A stretch of DNA of 64,000 nt, from the NCBI GenBank assembly GCA_039583875.1, contig CM077150.1:185446375-185510374 (forward strand), in the 5' to 3' direction. Made by a program: the position numbers and the translations under genes. Shown one piece after another: positions 1 through 11,040 of this stretch (its first letter is position 1; every line of letters begins with the position of its first letter). Below the pieces are notes generated by a model. It searched no databases. It saw only the letters and a program-made list of their open reading frames with translations, and was not told the origin of the DNA. The DNA is from Platanthera guangdongensis. Its lineage: Eukaryota > Streptophyta > Magnoliopsida > Asparagales > Orchidaceae.

Positions 1-660
1 CATGAAATGGCATTTTTCCAAATTTAAGACGAGGTTTGTATCTTCACACCGCTTCAGAGCTTTGGCTAGATTTCCGAGGCAGGAATCAAAGCTGTTCCCA
101 AAAAGGGAAAAATCGTCCATGAAGACTTCGAGAAAGTCTCTGATCATGTCGCCGAAGATGGCGATCATGCATCGCTGGAAGGTTGTTGGGCCGTTGCACA
201 ATCTGAATGGCATTCTCCTGAACGCGAAGGTGCCGGATGGGCACGTGAACGTCATTTTATCTTGGTCGTCGGGGTCAACTGTGATTTGATTGTATACTGA
301 ATACCCGTCGAGGAAACAATAGTATTCCTGACCGGCCAATTTTTCCAGCATTTGGTCGATGAAGGGTAGCGGGAAGTGATCTTTGCGTGTAGCCTCATTT
401 AATTTCCGATAGTCTATGCAGACTCTCCACCCGGTGACCACGCGGGTGGGTAATAATTCATTCTTTTCGTTGGCCACCACAATAATCCCGCCCCTTTTTG
501 GCACCACTTGTACTGGGCTTACCTATTTGTTGTCGCTGACTGGGTAAATGATACCCGCGTCAAGCAATTTTATTATTTCTGCCTGTACCACTTCATGCAT
601 CTTGGGGTTCAGTCTCCTTTGAGGTAGTGTCGACGGTTTGTACTGATCTTCAAGCAGAAT
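1..660 (-). pseudogene. pol: E1 reverse transcriptase (partial, Athila type)
   Basis: Reverse transcriptase fingers and palm, which copies element RNA into DNA. On minus the reading begins near 660 with the conserved linker before the fingers, continues through WRVCIDYRKLNEATRKDHFP (about 440-380) and reaches the catalytic F-M-D-D at about 124-111. It leaves the window soon after. The catalytic aspartates are intact. An in-frame TAG near 523 stands where gypsy enzymes have a Trp, so TGG probably became TAG. A GGA-to-GTA type change has altered the usual YSGYNQI motif near 290. The join to the upstream frame near 665 needs a one-base shift in a run of T. It is a dead copy; family and lineage are secure. 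Confidence 0.88.
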
Positions 661-1087
661 CTTGTGCATGCAAAAAAGTCAGGCTGATCCCTCTTACGTC
701 GTCTAATGAGCGTCCAAAACAATTTTTGTATTTCTTTAAGACATCGACCAGGGCGAGTTCATGGTAGGCAGAGAGGGATGCGGAGATGATGACCGGGCAC
801 GCTGTGCCTTCCTCTAAGAAATCGTATTTCAGGGATTCGAGAAGCGGCTTCAGAGTTGCGGTAGTGGTTGTGATGGTAGATGTGATGAAAGGTTCTTTGG
901 TTGGATGCGGGTTTCTCAGGACATTAGTTCGGACGGTTGTGTCGGGTACATCTTCCTCTTCCCACGTTGGCTCGGCTTGGTCAGGAATCATTTCGTTGTA
1001 CATGTCTGATTCATCTATCAAATCTGCTTCGTCGCAGTTGGTGATTCTGAGATGTTGGGGAGGTTCGTGAACGTTGAAAGAAATCAA
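650..1087 (-). pseudogene. pol: E1 pol: region between protease and reverse transcriptase
   Basis: A 145-residue open stretch continuing the protease frame after a stop at 1163-1165. It carries acidic linker sequence and then the motif leading into reverse transcriptase (a YHELALVDVLKKYK-like segment, residues about 108-121). In intact Athila elements this linker is continuous with protease upstream and reverse transcriptase downstream. Here the protease side is cut by TGA and the polymerase side by a frameshift in a T-run near 665-672. There is no independent function; it is part of a broken polyprotein. Confidence 0.75.
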
Positions 1088-1162
1088 TTCTTCCCCAAGG
1101 CTTAGGGTTAGCTCTCCTTGGTCGACGTTGATAATGGTACGGACTGTGGCAAGGAAGGGCCG

Positions 1163-2155
1163 TCATAGGATTATAGGTACTTTGGGATCGGCCATAATGT
1201 CGAGAACGACGAAATCTGCTGGGAATGTGAGGTTGTTGACCATGACAGTGAGGCCTTCGACTATCCCGGCCGGTTGTTTTATCGATCTGTCAGCTAATTG
1301 CAACCTCAGGTGGGTGGGATGTAGAATCCCAACTCCTAGCTCATGGAAGATGGAGAGCGACATTAGATTTATTGAAGCTCTCAAATCACATAATGCGCGG
1401 CCGAATCTGTGGAGGCCAATCCTGTAAGGGATGGTGAAACTGCTCGGATCTCTGCGTCTGGTTGGGGAATAGTTGGCGACGAGAGTTGAGCATTCTTCGA
1501 TGAGGTTGATCGTTTTCAGTCCTTCTAAAGATTTACGCCGCGAGATGAGGTTCTTTAGGAACTTGGAATATCCTGGGATCTGAGTGAAAGCTTCTGTCAT
1601 AGGTATGCTTATTTGGACTCCTTTCATGATCTCGAGGAATTTATGGAATTGCTTTTCAGCCTTTTTGTTTTGCAGTCGGTGTGGAAATGGCGGCTTCATG
1701 GCATTCTTCACAGGTTGTGGTTCTGCCATGGGTTCTTGCTCGGTCGATGAGGACGGAGGTTCCTTTATCAAATCGGCAATGGGCTCGAGGAGTGATTGTG
1801 CGGGAGGATCAGGAGGCAAGGCCCTCTCTAGGATTTTTCCGCTTCTCACTCTCACTATATGTACCGTTTCATGTTTCTGATCGACTGAACATAATAATGT
1901 TTCCGTGAGAATCCCTATGGCGGTTTGTAGGCGCTGAATGGTGGTGGCTTGGTCATTGAACATTTCCATCATTTTGCACGCATAAGCGAAAAATTGCTCT
2001 GTCTTTGATGCGGGATTGCGGTCGGTGGCTTCATCAGAGACTACTGAATTTATCTCTACCGGAATGTCGGGAGAAGGCGGAGAGTTCCAATGCCTACTAG
2101 TTTGGGTAATGTTGTCTATGACTTCCCAGGCATCCTCGCTGGATTTGTTAAACAA
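1163..2155 (-). pseudogene. gag-pol: E1 gag C-terminus plus aspartic protease (broken)
   Basis: A 330-residue open frame on minus. Residues 1-170 are gag C-terminal sequence, charged and proline-rich, starting in the Athila gag core (LFNKSSEDAW). Residues about 240-330 are the retroviral-type aspartic protease that cleaves the polyprotein, recognised by ALCDLRASINLM and LQLADRS. The active-site motif is normally D-L-G-A-S; here the Gly codon reads AGA (Arg), which should abolish activity. The frame ends at TGA just where the next motif (G-R-P-F-L-A) should start, so GGA has become TGA. It continues gag on the right and the polymerase linker on the left. Confidence 0.85.
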
Positions 2156-2865
2156 AGTTCCACCGGCTGTGACATCGAGTAATGGTCGGAATCTGTCGGA
2201 GATGCCGAAGTAGAAAGTTTAGATTAGGAGGATGTTTGACATTTCCACTCTGCAGCATTCCCTTTGCAGGGACTGGAAACCCTCCCATGTATCGAACAAG
2301 GTCTCCTCATTTCTTTGGGTGAAGGTGATGAGCTCCTTGTAATTGTCTATTGCTAGCATTGGTTGTCAGAATTTGGCCAAGAATTTCCCTTTGAGTTGTT
2401 TCCAGGATGAGGATATTCCCTTTCGGATATCTTGATACCATTGCTTTGCTTCATCTTTCAGGGAGAAGGAGAAGAGTCAGATCCTCTGCTGCTCATTTTT
2501 GGCAGCATTTGGCATACAAGTGTTGTAAATTTCTAAGAACCTCTGCATGTGGCATAATGCATCTACTTTTCTGTCTCTGCTGAATTGGCAGTTTTAATGA
2601 TGTATTCGATGAGGTCATGCGAGATCTCGAAACTATTATTTCCCGTTTCTGCTCGGTATGTGAGGTTGGTAAGGCTTGCTTTATAAGTCTGCTACTGAAT
2701 GGTAGTCATTGAAAGTGGCTTGAATGAAAAGGGGTTAGTAGGCTACTAGATCTCCTTTGCACGACCCTGCATTCACTGCGGCAAACTACACATGGAAACA
2801 GTAGTCAAAAATACAAACTCTTATAATAATATTTTCAGTCATCCTGAGTCACTCTATAGTTGCTT
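2156..2865 (-). pseudogene. gag: E1 gag N-terminal and core remnant
   Basis: Minus-strand reading in shifting frames gives the retrotransposon gag core: segments such as TFTQRNEETLFDTWEGFQ (near 2330-2280) and TFYFGISDRFRPLLDVTAGG (near 2215-2165) match the gag of Athila elements, which forms the particle and binds RNA. It is interrupted by a TAA near 2223 where Gln is expected, and by several frameshifts, so no long open frame remains. It lies directly between the primer-binding site and the gag C-terminal frame, as expected. Confidence 0.7.
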
Positions 2866-2883
2866 TCCCAGACAACGGCGCCA
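2866..2883 (-). other. E1 primer-binding site, tRNA-Asp
   Basis: On minus the sequence TGGCGCCGTTGTCTGGGA follows the 5' LTR after a six-base spacer. It matches the 3' end of plant tRNA-Asp(GUC) at 16 of 18 positions. tRNA-Asp priming is typical of Athila and agrees with the coding sequence. Confidence 0.85.
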
Positions 2884-2889
2884 AAAACT

Positions 2890-4414
2890 TGATGCGTGGA
2901 AATCGGCAAGAGCACCGGTCGCATAAGTAATAAAGTTTGGGAATAAATCCCCGAGTGTCGGTCTCTTGAGGAATGCAATTAGCATAGAGCGGCAACAGTT
3001 CTGAAAATATCATTATGAGAGTTATAGATAGAAAAGAGTAAAAAAGGGCTTGTGAGATTGTGGTTTTGATCTAGTAAACTAATTAGGGTTGTGCGGGTCG
3101 AAGGCATCGCTTCGCAAGGTGAGGTGAGTGTATCGGCCGCGATGCCGAACTTCGGTTGGGCGAGTGGACGGAAAGCTAATGGATGGAAGTGTTCTTGTGC
3201 GGAGTGCAATCGGGTAAAACAAGGTTATGGAGTGGATGTGGAGTGGGCGAGGCACATTCACAACACACAACTCAAAAGCAAATGCAAACCACAAACATCC
3301 ACTTAGATATATAGTAGAAAATGTAGTTCATTACAATAACAAATCATTCCATACAACGGAGGAAGAGGAAGAAGAGTAAACCACTAGAGGGTGAAGGTCC
3401 ACCGTAGGTCGTGGCCAGAATAGTGAGTTGTCAATCCGCTTCCGGGCTCAGTCCGAGGAGGCTTCTGGTACCAACGAGCTGTCACCTCGAAGGCCTTTGA
3501 GTCCATTCTCTAGGTCGTCTTCTTCACCAACTCCGGTGGAAAGCTTGGAGTTGAGGTCATCAATGGCCGGGAGCTTCGCCGGAGGGTTTGGAAAGCTTCG
3601 GAATCACCGGCTACAGACTCCCGATGAAGGTGGAGGTGGATGGAGCAGCTGGAGAAGTAGAATGGCACTTCCCACGTAATCCCCGATTGCAGAAATGACG
3701 AATGTTGACCTAAATCGCGGAGCAGGCCCCTAAATACAGAGGCAACAAAAGCAGCGTGCACGATCAGTGGCGCACGACCAGTGGTTGTGCGTACTGTCGG
3801 TCGATGATCATGCGCAATTTCCAATTAAACCTGCAACTTGGAAAGAAACATCAGTAGATATGCACACGATCAGTAGCGCACGACCGGTGGTCGTGCACAC
3901 TGAATCCACTAATCGTGCGATTAGCTAAGACAGATTTGCAGAAAGAAAGAGGTAAACGCGCACGAGCAGTGGCGCACGACCAGTGGTCGTGCGCACTATG
4001 GCTAGTGCTCGTGCGATTACCCAGGAAGAATTAGGCAAAGGAGAATGTAATGCGCACGATCAGTGGCGCACGACCAGTGCTCGTGCGCAGTTAGTCCAGT
4101 GATCGTGCGCAGTGTTCCTGTATCGTCGGGGTCTCCCGAGTGGTTTCGGAGCACGCACATGACTCATGCACCAGCAGAAGAGGCAGATAGGCCACCAAAA
4201 GTGCACACCACATTTTCAAGACATGGCTAAAGAACAAGTAAAACAACAAAAACACAGAAACGTCTTAAACACATAGAAAACGGACCTAAGGTGCACTTAA
4301 TCAGGAAATAGGGAAATAAGCAAATATAAGCAGTTATAGCTCTTAAGTGCAGTGCTAAGACGATAAAACAGGCACATATGAGTCCAAACATCAGTGTAAT
4401 ATTTGGACTCATCA
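2890..4414 (-). repeat. E1 5' LTR (1525 bp)
   Basis: Read on minus the LTR starts TGATGAGTCC at 4414 and ends CGCATCA at 2890, with five-base inverted termini TGATG/CATCA. It is followed directly by the spacer and primer site. The start is itself a short hairpin: GAGTCCAAATA and its near-complement occur within the first 40 bases. U3 holds four palindromic repeats at 3757-4112. There is no matching 3' LTR in the window, because the element runs off the left end. Confidence 0.85.
3757..4112. repeat. Four roughly 100-bp-spaced palindromic repeats in the E1 LTR
   Basis: Four units start near 3757, 3859, 3957 and 4052. Each has the form GCACGATCAGTGGCGCACGA followed by its near-complement. In the third unit (3972-3994) the arms GCGCACGACCA and TGGTCGTGCGC are perfect complements around one base. 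Each unit ends with a further GTGCG half-site. Confidence 0.85.
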
Positions 4415-5204
4415 CCCGTATCCTTACCCATGTCCTGCTTGGGCGAAGCGTCAACGACGATTTTAGTGTCGGTTCAATACTCGACACGGGTAGGGACACG
4501 CCCATGCCCCGACCGTGTCCACATGACACGGCCATGTTCCCTGGCCGTGTCCTTCTCTGGATACATCTCGACGAACTCAACTCGATACACCAACACACGG
4601 GTAGGGACACGCCCGTGTCTTTACCCGTGTCATACATTTCGTCGATCTCGACACATTTTATCGATCTCGACACGCTCCGTCGAGTCCAAGTCGACACACA
4701 CGGGAAGGGCACGCTTGTGTCTCTACCCGTGTCGGTCATGACCCAGGGAGTGTAACCCACTTGACACCTTGTCAAGAGAAAATTGTCGACCACTCGACAC
4801 AACGGGATAAGCCCTGTAACATGCCCGTGTCACAGGCCGTGTACCCCTGCTTGCCACATCGATCTCGACAAAATTCGTCAATCTCGACACACTTGTCGAG
4901 TCCAACTCGACACACACACGGGTAGGGATACGCTCGTGTCTCTACCTGTGTCACTTCACACGGGTAGTGACACGCCCATGTCACTACTCCTGTCCTTCTC
5001 TGGACATACTCGAGTCATCGACTCGAGAGTTGGCCTCTCCCACACGGGCAGGGACACGCCCGTGTCTCTACCCGTGTCCTATGCTTGACTGATTTCTCCT
5101 CCTATTCACGTTCTGCCCAGTTGTTAGCACTCCCCCTGAACCCAAGTCAGCTCTCCTGACTCAAAAACACGCACGCGGGGCCTAGTGAGATTCAGGACGT
5201 TATA
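4415..5204 (-). repeat. E2 3' LTR, first ~790 bp (rest beyond E1)
   Basis: It aligns with 18305-19099 of the 5' LTR along its length, with the same order of palindromes. The terminal dinucleotide on minus is TA rather than TG (TATAACGTCC against TGTAACATCC), a point mutation. The remaining part of this LTR was separated by the E1 insertion at 4414/4415 and lies outside the window. Confidence 0.85.
4480..5090. repeat. CACGGGTAG / CTACCCGTG palindrome array in the E2 3' LTR
   Basis: Repeated imperfect palindromes built from ACACGGGTAGGGACACG and its complement, mixed with TCGTCGAGT/ACTCGACA units. One clear copy is at 5041-5078. The array gives several apparent reading frames on both strands that have no protein-like content. 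Confidence 0.85.
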
Positions 5205-5339
5205 AATCTTATAAACAGAATAAAAGATTTAGTCCCCGAAATCAGGCTTAGGTTATGGGAAGAAAAGCATAACGGAAAATATAAAATGCTTTTAAATAAA
5301 ATTACCTTGGGCAAATAACTCCGGATAGCATTTTTGCAT

Positions 5340-6565
5340 CAAATCTATTGACTCCCATGTATATTCCTCCTTTCCATGATTAGACCATAGCACCTTCAGC
5401 AATGGAACACTTTGCGGCGCAACATTCTTGTCTCGTTATCTACAATCCGCACCGGCTCTAGTCGCACAGACCTATCAGACGCCACAACACCATCAGTCAT
5501 GGGGATGTATTGATCGGGCTGCAACAGCGCCTTCCGAAGCGACGACACATGGACCACGTCGTGAAGGTTCTCAAGCTCAGACGGTAACTCCAACCGACAG
5601 GCCAACGGGCCAATCCTTTGCAATATAGTATAAGGCCCAACATACCTTGGTCTGAGCTTTTTCACACCACGCACAGGTGACACTCCACACATCGGTCGGA
5701 TTTTCAAGAACACCTTATCACCCACTTGAAACTCCACCATCCAGTGTCTTGCATTATAATACTTCGCCTGTCAACTTTGAGACTCCAACATGCGATCCCG
5801 TATCAGTCTAACCGCCACATCAGTATCATCAATATATTCAACACCCAAAGTCTTCGGGTCTTCATCATGCACCTAAGATAAGGTGGTTCTACACCTCCCT
5901 CCATAAAGAGCTTCATGAGGAGCCATGCCGATGCTAGCTTGGTGGTTGTTGTTGTAGGAGAATTCTACCAATGGTAAGAGCCTTTCCCACGGCTCTCCTC
6001 TATCCAACACACATAATCTTAACAAGTCTTCCAATGTTCAGATGGTCCTTTCAGATTGCCCGTCCGTCTGAGGATGAAACGCGATGCTAAAGGTAAGGCA
6101 CGAACCCAAATACGCCTGAACCGCTTTCCACTCCTTAGAGGTAAACCGACCATCACGGTCAGACACGATCGTCTTAGGCACGCCATGATACCGTACAAAT
6201 TGCTCCACAAAAAGGCATACTAAGACATCCACATGAGCTTCTTTCTTCATAGGGATAAATCGTGCTACTTTCGTCAGGAGATCAACTATCACCCACACTG
6301 AATCATTCCCGGAGCGTGAGCGAGGTAACCCATGGACGAAGTCCATGGAGACATCCTCAAACTTCCACTTGGGGATGGGCAACGATTGTAGCAAACCATC
6401 GGGATTCTTGCATTCCGCCTTCACCCTTTGACAAGCTTCGCAGTGTGTAACAAAATATGTGACATCTTTCTTCATTCTCGGCCAACACATGGTCTTCCGC
6501 AAACCGGCGTACATCTTAGCAATACCCGGGTGCACTGAATATTGAGAGCAATGAGCCTCTCTCAA
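5340..6565 (-). pseudogene. pol: E2 integrase with C-terminal chromodomain (broken)
   Basis: Integrase inserts element cDNA into the genome. Reading minus from 6565: the HHCC zinc domain (EAHCSQYSVHPG to CEACQRVK, residues 3-50), then the catalytic core with Asp in SMDFVHGLP, Asp in VSDRDGRF and Glu in DGQSERTI. The frame breaks near 6038. A second stretch (5740-5396) has the SH3-like and chromodomain-approach region (FLKIRPM, LRPRYVGPYTILQRIG). The final chromodomain strand and helix (KVLWSNHGKEEYTW, 5400-5340) is in another frame after a one-base loss near 5406. The chromodomain puts this in the Tekay/Del chromovirus group. GEALYGGRC-like core sequence is seen near 5900. Confidence 0.88.
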
Positions 6566-6631
6566 GATATCCTCCCGGATTTTACCGCCCTTGGGAATGT
6601 AGACCCGGCCACAAAAATAAACGAGGTCGTC

Positions 6632-7132
6632 TTATAGCATATACTCATCCGTAGTCCCATCTTCGATTGACTTGATTGTCGGGGCCAGAGCCGCATCCAT
6701 TTCTTGCTCTACTCTGATTCGGTCCCGGATATCACAAACTATGCTCATGCTTGCCAAGTACTCTGTATACACTGCCGAAGGAGCCCTAAATATCAATGTA
6801 ATATCCATCTCCTCAATCATTCGAGCCAACTCCATACTCATCAACCGAGACTCTGGGCTAGAACCTGGTACCTTTCTACTCAATGCATCGGCCACCGAGT
6901 TCGCCTTTTCGGGGTGGTAGTTCATGGTGAACTCATAGTCGCATAGAAATTCTAACCACCGCCGTTGTCTCAAGTTCAACTCCTTCTGAGTATGAACATA
7001 CTTCAAGTTTTTGTGGTCTGAAAAGATCTCGCAGTGGATGCCGTATAGATAATGCCTCCAAACATTCAAGGCGAACACCACTGCTCCCAGCTCCAAATCA
7101 TGAACCAGGTAATTGATTTCATGCTTCTTCAG
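6632..7132 (-). pseudogene. pol: E2 RNase H domain
   Basis: Minus-strand frame with the RNase H signature: [12 protein letters not shown], the SDHKNLKYV segment (Asp) and [10 protein letters not shown] (Asp). This domain removes RNA from the RNA-DNA hybrid. It follows reverse transcriptase in the same frame, separated by a TAA at 7133-7135 where a Gln codon is expected (SRxLKKHE). Downstream it opens into the linker before integrase and stops near 6632. One nonsense codon is the only break between it and the polymerase. Confidence 0.87.
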
Positions 7133-8009
7133 TTATCTTGAAGCATAAGCAATCACATGCCCGTGCTTCATCAATACCGCTCCCATCCCCTGATATGATG
7201 CGTTAGTGTAAACTTGAAATCCTTCCTTTCCAGACAGAAGTGCAAGGATGGGGGAAGAGGTAAGTCTATTATTCAGCTCCTGGAACGCCGCCTCAAATTG
7301 GGGTGTCCACTCGAATGACACACCTTTCTTCATCAATGAAGTAAGAGGGATGGAAATCTTGGAGAATCCTTTCACGAACTTGCGGTAGTACCCGGCAAGT
7401 CCAAGGAAGCTACGCACATCGGCTGCTGACTTCAAGGGCGACCACTCCTTCACGGCACGCAACTTGGCCGGATCCACCGGTAGCCCAACTCCACTGATCA
7501 CATGACCCAAGAAAGCAACATCCTTAAGCCAGAATTTGCACTTGCTGAATTTGGCGTACAAGGCGTGCTCCTTCAATTTCTTCAACACCAAGGTCAGGTT
7601 CTTGACATGCTCCTCCTCCGTCTTTGAGTCGACCAAGATGTCGTCGATGAAAATAATGACGAAGATGTCCAAATACGGTTCAAATACCTTGTTCATCGGG
7701 CTCATGAAAGTCGAAGGGCCATTTGTGAGCCCAAACGGCATTACAGTGAACTCGTACAACCCATATCTTGAACTAAAGGCCGTTTTCTGGATGTCACCTT
7801 CTTGTATTCTCAACTTATAATACCCTGAGCACAAGTCCAACTTAGAAAACCAATGCGCTCCCACTAGTTGATCAAACAACTCGTCGATCCGAGGTAGTGG
7901 ATAAGTGTTCCGCACAGTAAGTCGATTGAGTTCCCGATAGTCAATGCACAAATGCAGGATCCCATCCTTCTTCTTCACGAACAATACAGGGGCTCCCCAA
8001 GGTGACGAA
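7133..8009 (-). pseudogene. pol: E2 reverse transcriptase, main part
   Basis: About 290 residues of gypsy reverse transcriptase on minus: [15 protein letters not shown] (start), [37 protein letters not shown], catalytic FIDDILVDS with both Asp present, and [15 protein letters not shown]. The Tyr usually following FIDDILV is Asp here. Its first codons are separated from the rest by E2b: the residues before SPWGAP are at 14477-14500, and ACGAA is repeated on both sides (8005-8009 and 14472-14476). The frame ends at the TAA of 7133-7135. Confidence 0.9.
8005..8009. repeat. Target-site duplication ACGAA, left of E2b
   Basis: ACGAA directly precedes the TG of the left LTR and is repeated directly after the right LTR at 14472-14476. 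It interrupts the reverse transcriptase codons of E2. Confidence 0.92.
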
Positions 8010-9956
8010 TGATGACTTCTTTTAGTCATCGTTTTTATGGGTAGTTTAGTATGCGAAATTCCTAAGTTTATTTATATTTTATGCTTGTTATGTTTTATTT
8101 CATGTTTTAATGTCTTTTTTTAAAATATATTAATTCCTAGTTTAATTATGTGTTTTATGCATTTTCATATTTAATTTTATGTTATATGTTTACTTGTGTT
8201 TTGTTATGAATATAATTATTATTATGTTATGTTATGTTTGTTATGTTTAGTTTAGTTTTAATAACTAATATTATGTTACTTATTTGTGTTATGTTTTGTT
8301 ATATAACTAATGTCATTATGATTTATTTTCTTGTAGGTGCATGCTACATGATGCAGCCCACTTCAAGTTAAACCCGAGCCTCCACTTGAAGACAACCCAC
8401 ATGCAGCCCTTGAAGTTTGGAGCAGCCCTGCCCCTTCCCTTTAATCCCACATGATGCAAGCCAAGCCCTCATGGTGAACCCGAGCCAATGCAACCAGCCC
8501 ACAAAGTGCAGCAGCCCACTTCAATTGAGCAGCCCATTTCAATGATGCAGCAGCCCGACGCACTTCATTTATGCCACATTGGTGCAGCCCGGCCTCTCCA
8601 AGTGCAGCCCAAGCCTCCTCCAAAGTGCCACCCGAAAATGCATGTATCAAGCCACCTTGCATGGCTCCCCATTAAGTGCATGGCCGGCCACCTCATGCTC
8701 TCCACCTCACTTAATTCCATGCATGTACCTTCCCATTCATGCATTTTTCCTCCTTGATGGCCGGCCCCTCCCCTCTCTCTCCCCTTTATTATTTTCTCTC
8801 CTTTCATATTTCTCATTCATCCCTTTTTACCTCTCTCTTATTCTCATTTAAACTCATCCATTCCCCATTTTTATAATTATTTGTGTTCCTTTTTATTTTC
8901 CCAAAAGAAAGTGCATGCATTTGGCCTTTTCTCTCTCCCTCATTAAATGATATTCATGCACCTTCTCTACCCTACATGGCCGCCCCCCCCCCCCCTCCCT
9001 TGCCCCCTCTTCTTCATTTCATTCTAGAACCTTCTCCCTCTCCTATAAAAGGAACCCATGTCTCATGCATTGGAAGGTTGGATTGGAGAGAGAGCAAGTG
9101 AGATAGCTAGTTCAAGTGCATGTTTTCTTCTTTCTTTGTTGCTAAGTAGATTTCTTTTTCTTGTTATTGTAATTTCTTCTATTAGCATAATCTTGTTTCT
9201 TTCATTATCTTGTATCCTTTTTTTATATATCAATGAAAATGAATTTCTTTTATCTTTTCGTGCTTTCTTTCTTAACCATGCGTAGCTAATCTTCCTTTAG
9301 CATTTGATCATGAGGATCCATGATTTGAGATATGAATTCTTTTGTTTTACTTCGTAATTTTTTTTGCTAAATTTCACTCGATCCCTCTTTGATTTATTTT
9401 GAGCCGACTCCGTATTTCCGGTATACGGTAGTAGGCCTTTGATCTCATTTCATAGTAGTCGAGAGACTCATTGATTTGAAAGATCACTCAAAGAAGGAAG
9501 GAGTTGATCGCAACCCTAGAGATAGGATGACGTAAATCCTCCGGATTGGAGTCAAATCCAATAGTGTCGATCGCCTCGATAATGCAACTTTAGGGCTCTT
9601 TGATTTGTAAAGAGATTTCAATCAAAGCATCTATAAGTTAGGAGACCTAATGCTCTAGCGAGATTTTTTCTTATTTTCGGATCCGTCACAGTCGAGTTTA
9701 ATTCGCAATTATAAAATTATATTTTTATTTCTCTTATCTCTTTTCATGGTGAATCATAGATCAAGTGCTATCTTTTAATCCATAGTTTCGTTTTAATTTC
9801 GTTTCAGTTTAATTTTAAATTCTAAGCCAACCAACCATCGTTCGGTAGGATAATAGAGTCGTTGTGAGTAATAGTACTTGCCTGCCCCGAGTTTTAATAC
9901 GACCATGGTACTACAATTTGACAGGTACACTTGGCTGTTCGGGTTTTAGCACATCA
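8010..9956 (+). repeat. E2b 5' LTR (1947 bp)
   Basis: It starts TGATGACTTC and ends ACATCA, with TGATG/CATCA termini like those of E1. The first 20 bases form a hairpin (GATGACT..AGTCATC). It is rich in T and pyrimidine, with TATA box TATAAAA at 9044-9050 after a long CT-rich U3. It differs from the other LTR by scattered substitutions and a few homopolymer indels (for example 8037, 8067, 8124, 8203). Confidence 0.93.
9044..9050 (+). promoter_or_regulatory. TATA box of the E2b 5' LTR
   Basis: TATAAAA within CTCTCCTATAAAAGGAACC, preceded by about 250 bases of pyrimidine-rich sequence. It is repeated at 13559-13565 in the other LTR. Transcription would begin about 30 bases downstream. Confidence 0.75.
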
Positions 9957-9962
9957 AGTTAG

Positions 9963-9980
9963 TGGCGCCGTTGTCGGGGA
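9963..9980 (+). other. E2b primer-binding site, tRNA-Asp
   Basis: TGGCGCCGTTGTCGGGGA lies six bases after the 5' LTR. It agrees with the 3' end of plant tRNA-Asp(GUC) at 17 of 18 positions; the single difference (T at position 12) is shared with E1. Confidence 0.88.
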
Positions 9981-10041
9981 CTATTTTGGCAATATTACAA
10001 AAGCATCGAATTTTTCTATTTATTTTTGCTAACAGTTTTTT

Positions 10042-11040
10042 ATGGAATCATCTTCTTTTGGCGCTTTTTGTAATTTTTGCGCGTCGCCCGACCACTTTTT
10101 TTCTGAATGTCTTTCGGGAACCCCTCCCTCTTCTGATTTCAGTTTTTCTAGAGCAGGTCAAAGTGGCCAATTTGACTCTTACTCCAATTTTTATCCTACC
10201 TGGGAGATGGGGAACCCGTCTTATTTTTCTTATGATTTTGCCCCGCAAAGCGCCGTGCCTTTAAATTTTACTTCAATCGATAATGCGTATTTTGAATTGC
10301 AAACTTCTCTTGATAATATTAATTCGCATTTGAAGACCATTCTCGATTATTTTTCTCGTGAGGCCGCTTCATTTTCTTCGTCTTCTTCTCCGTCTCCTCC
10401 AATCTCATCGTGTAATGAGTCACCAGATATCCCGGCTTGTCTTTTTCCTCTCGAGGGGGATAATTATTCTGATATTCCGGATTGTTTCCTTCCTCCTTTG
10501 GATGATGCCCCTATGGATACTCCGGCATGCTTCTTACCTTTTGAGGATGACTAGACGTCTCATCATTCTCTTTCTTTTTCTGAAGACGTGTGTGATTCCT
10601 TTTCCCTTCAAACTTTAATTGTTCCAACTTTCTCTTGTTTTAGCGAGTCTTTTTCTTCTTCTTCTTCTTCTTTTATTTTAGATAATTTTTCTTCTTCTTT
10701 AGTCCTCTCTACCCCTTCTTCTCCCGAAATTTCACAAGTCTCTCCTTCTCCTTATGAAATTTCCGTTGATGAAATTTCTTTTTCTACTTCTTTTATTCCT
10801 CTTTCTATTTCTTCTTCTTTTTCTTCTTCTTCTTTTGACGACCCCTTCTTTCCCATTTTACATACGACAGAGTTCTTCTATAAATCCGTCCGTTCATTTC
10901 CGGGCGTCATTCCATTGAAGATTCCACCCCATGCCGGTGCGATTCTTCAATTTTTCTCATTATTGATGTACTCTCCTAAGCGCATACTTAGGGATTACCT
11001 CTTCACTTTAGTTTTTATTTTCCATTTAGCTAACCAATAA
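10042..11040 (+). pseudogene. E2b gag-like ORF with one CCHC knuckle, split by TAG
   Basis: One frame from ATG 10042 to stop 11038-11040, interrupted only by TAG at 10552-10554. Residues 10-23 form a CX2CX4HX4C zinc knuckle (C10, C13, H18, C23), the nucleic-acid-binding motif of gag. The following YSNFYPTWE segment resembles the region after the knuckle in Athila gag. The middle is Ser/Pro/Asp-rich with DIPACLFPL-like repeats, then long Ser runs. The last 60 residues (RSFPGVIPLKIPPHAG onward) look like sequence found near the 3' end of Athila elements. No enzyme domain is present. It could act as a small RNA-binding protein that helps the element use partner particles; that is inference. The TAG may be a lesion or a readthrough point. 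Confidence 0.6.

Larger units (their letters stand above)
1..4414 (-). mobile_element. E1: Athila-lineage Ty3/gypsy retrotransposon, 5' half
   Basis: Read on minus, the order is 5' LTR (4414 to 2890), tRNA-Asp primer site, gag, protease and reverse transcriptase, running off the window at base 1. The Athila assignment rests on the tRNA-Asp primer site, the gag-protease style (a D-L-x-A-S active-site region followed by LQLADRS) and the FMDD reverse transcriptase. The element sits in the 3' LTR of E2: bases from 4415 continue E2 LTR sequence that aligns with 18305 onward. The neighbouring five bases CCCGT (4415-4419) would be one target duplication; the other lies outside the window. The coding part is broken by several stops and frameshifts. 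Confidence 0.9.

Noticed and set aside
3428..3824. Frames of 83-104 codons on both strands
   Set aside because: Inside the E1 LTR, overlapping on both strands, no known domain.
4227..5088. Frames of 100-190 codons over 4227-5088 and 18043-18985
   Set aside because: They overlap LTR palindromes and non-coding LTR ends; amino-acid content mirrors the repeat.
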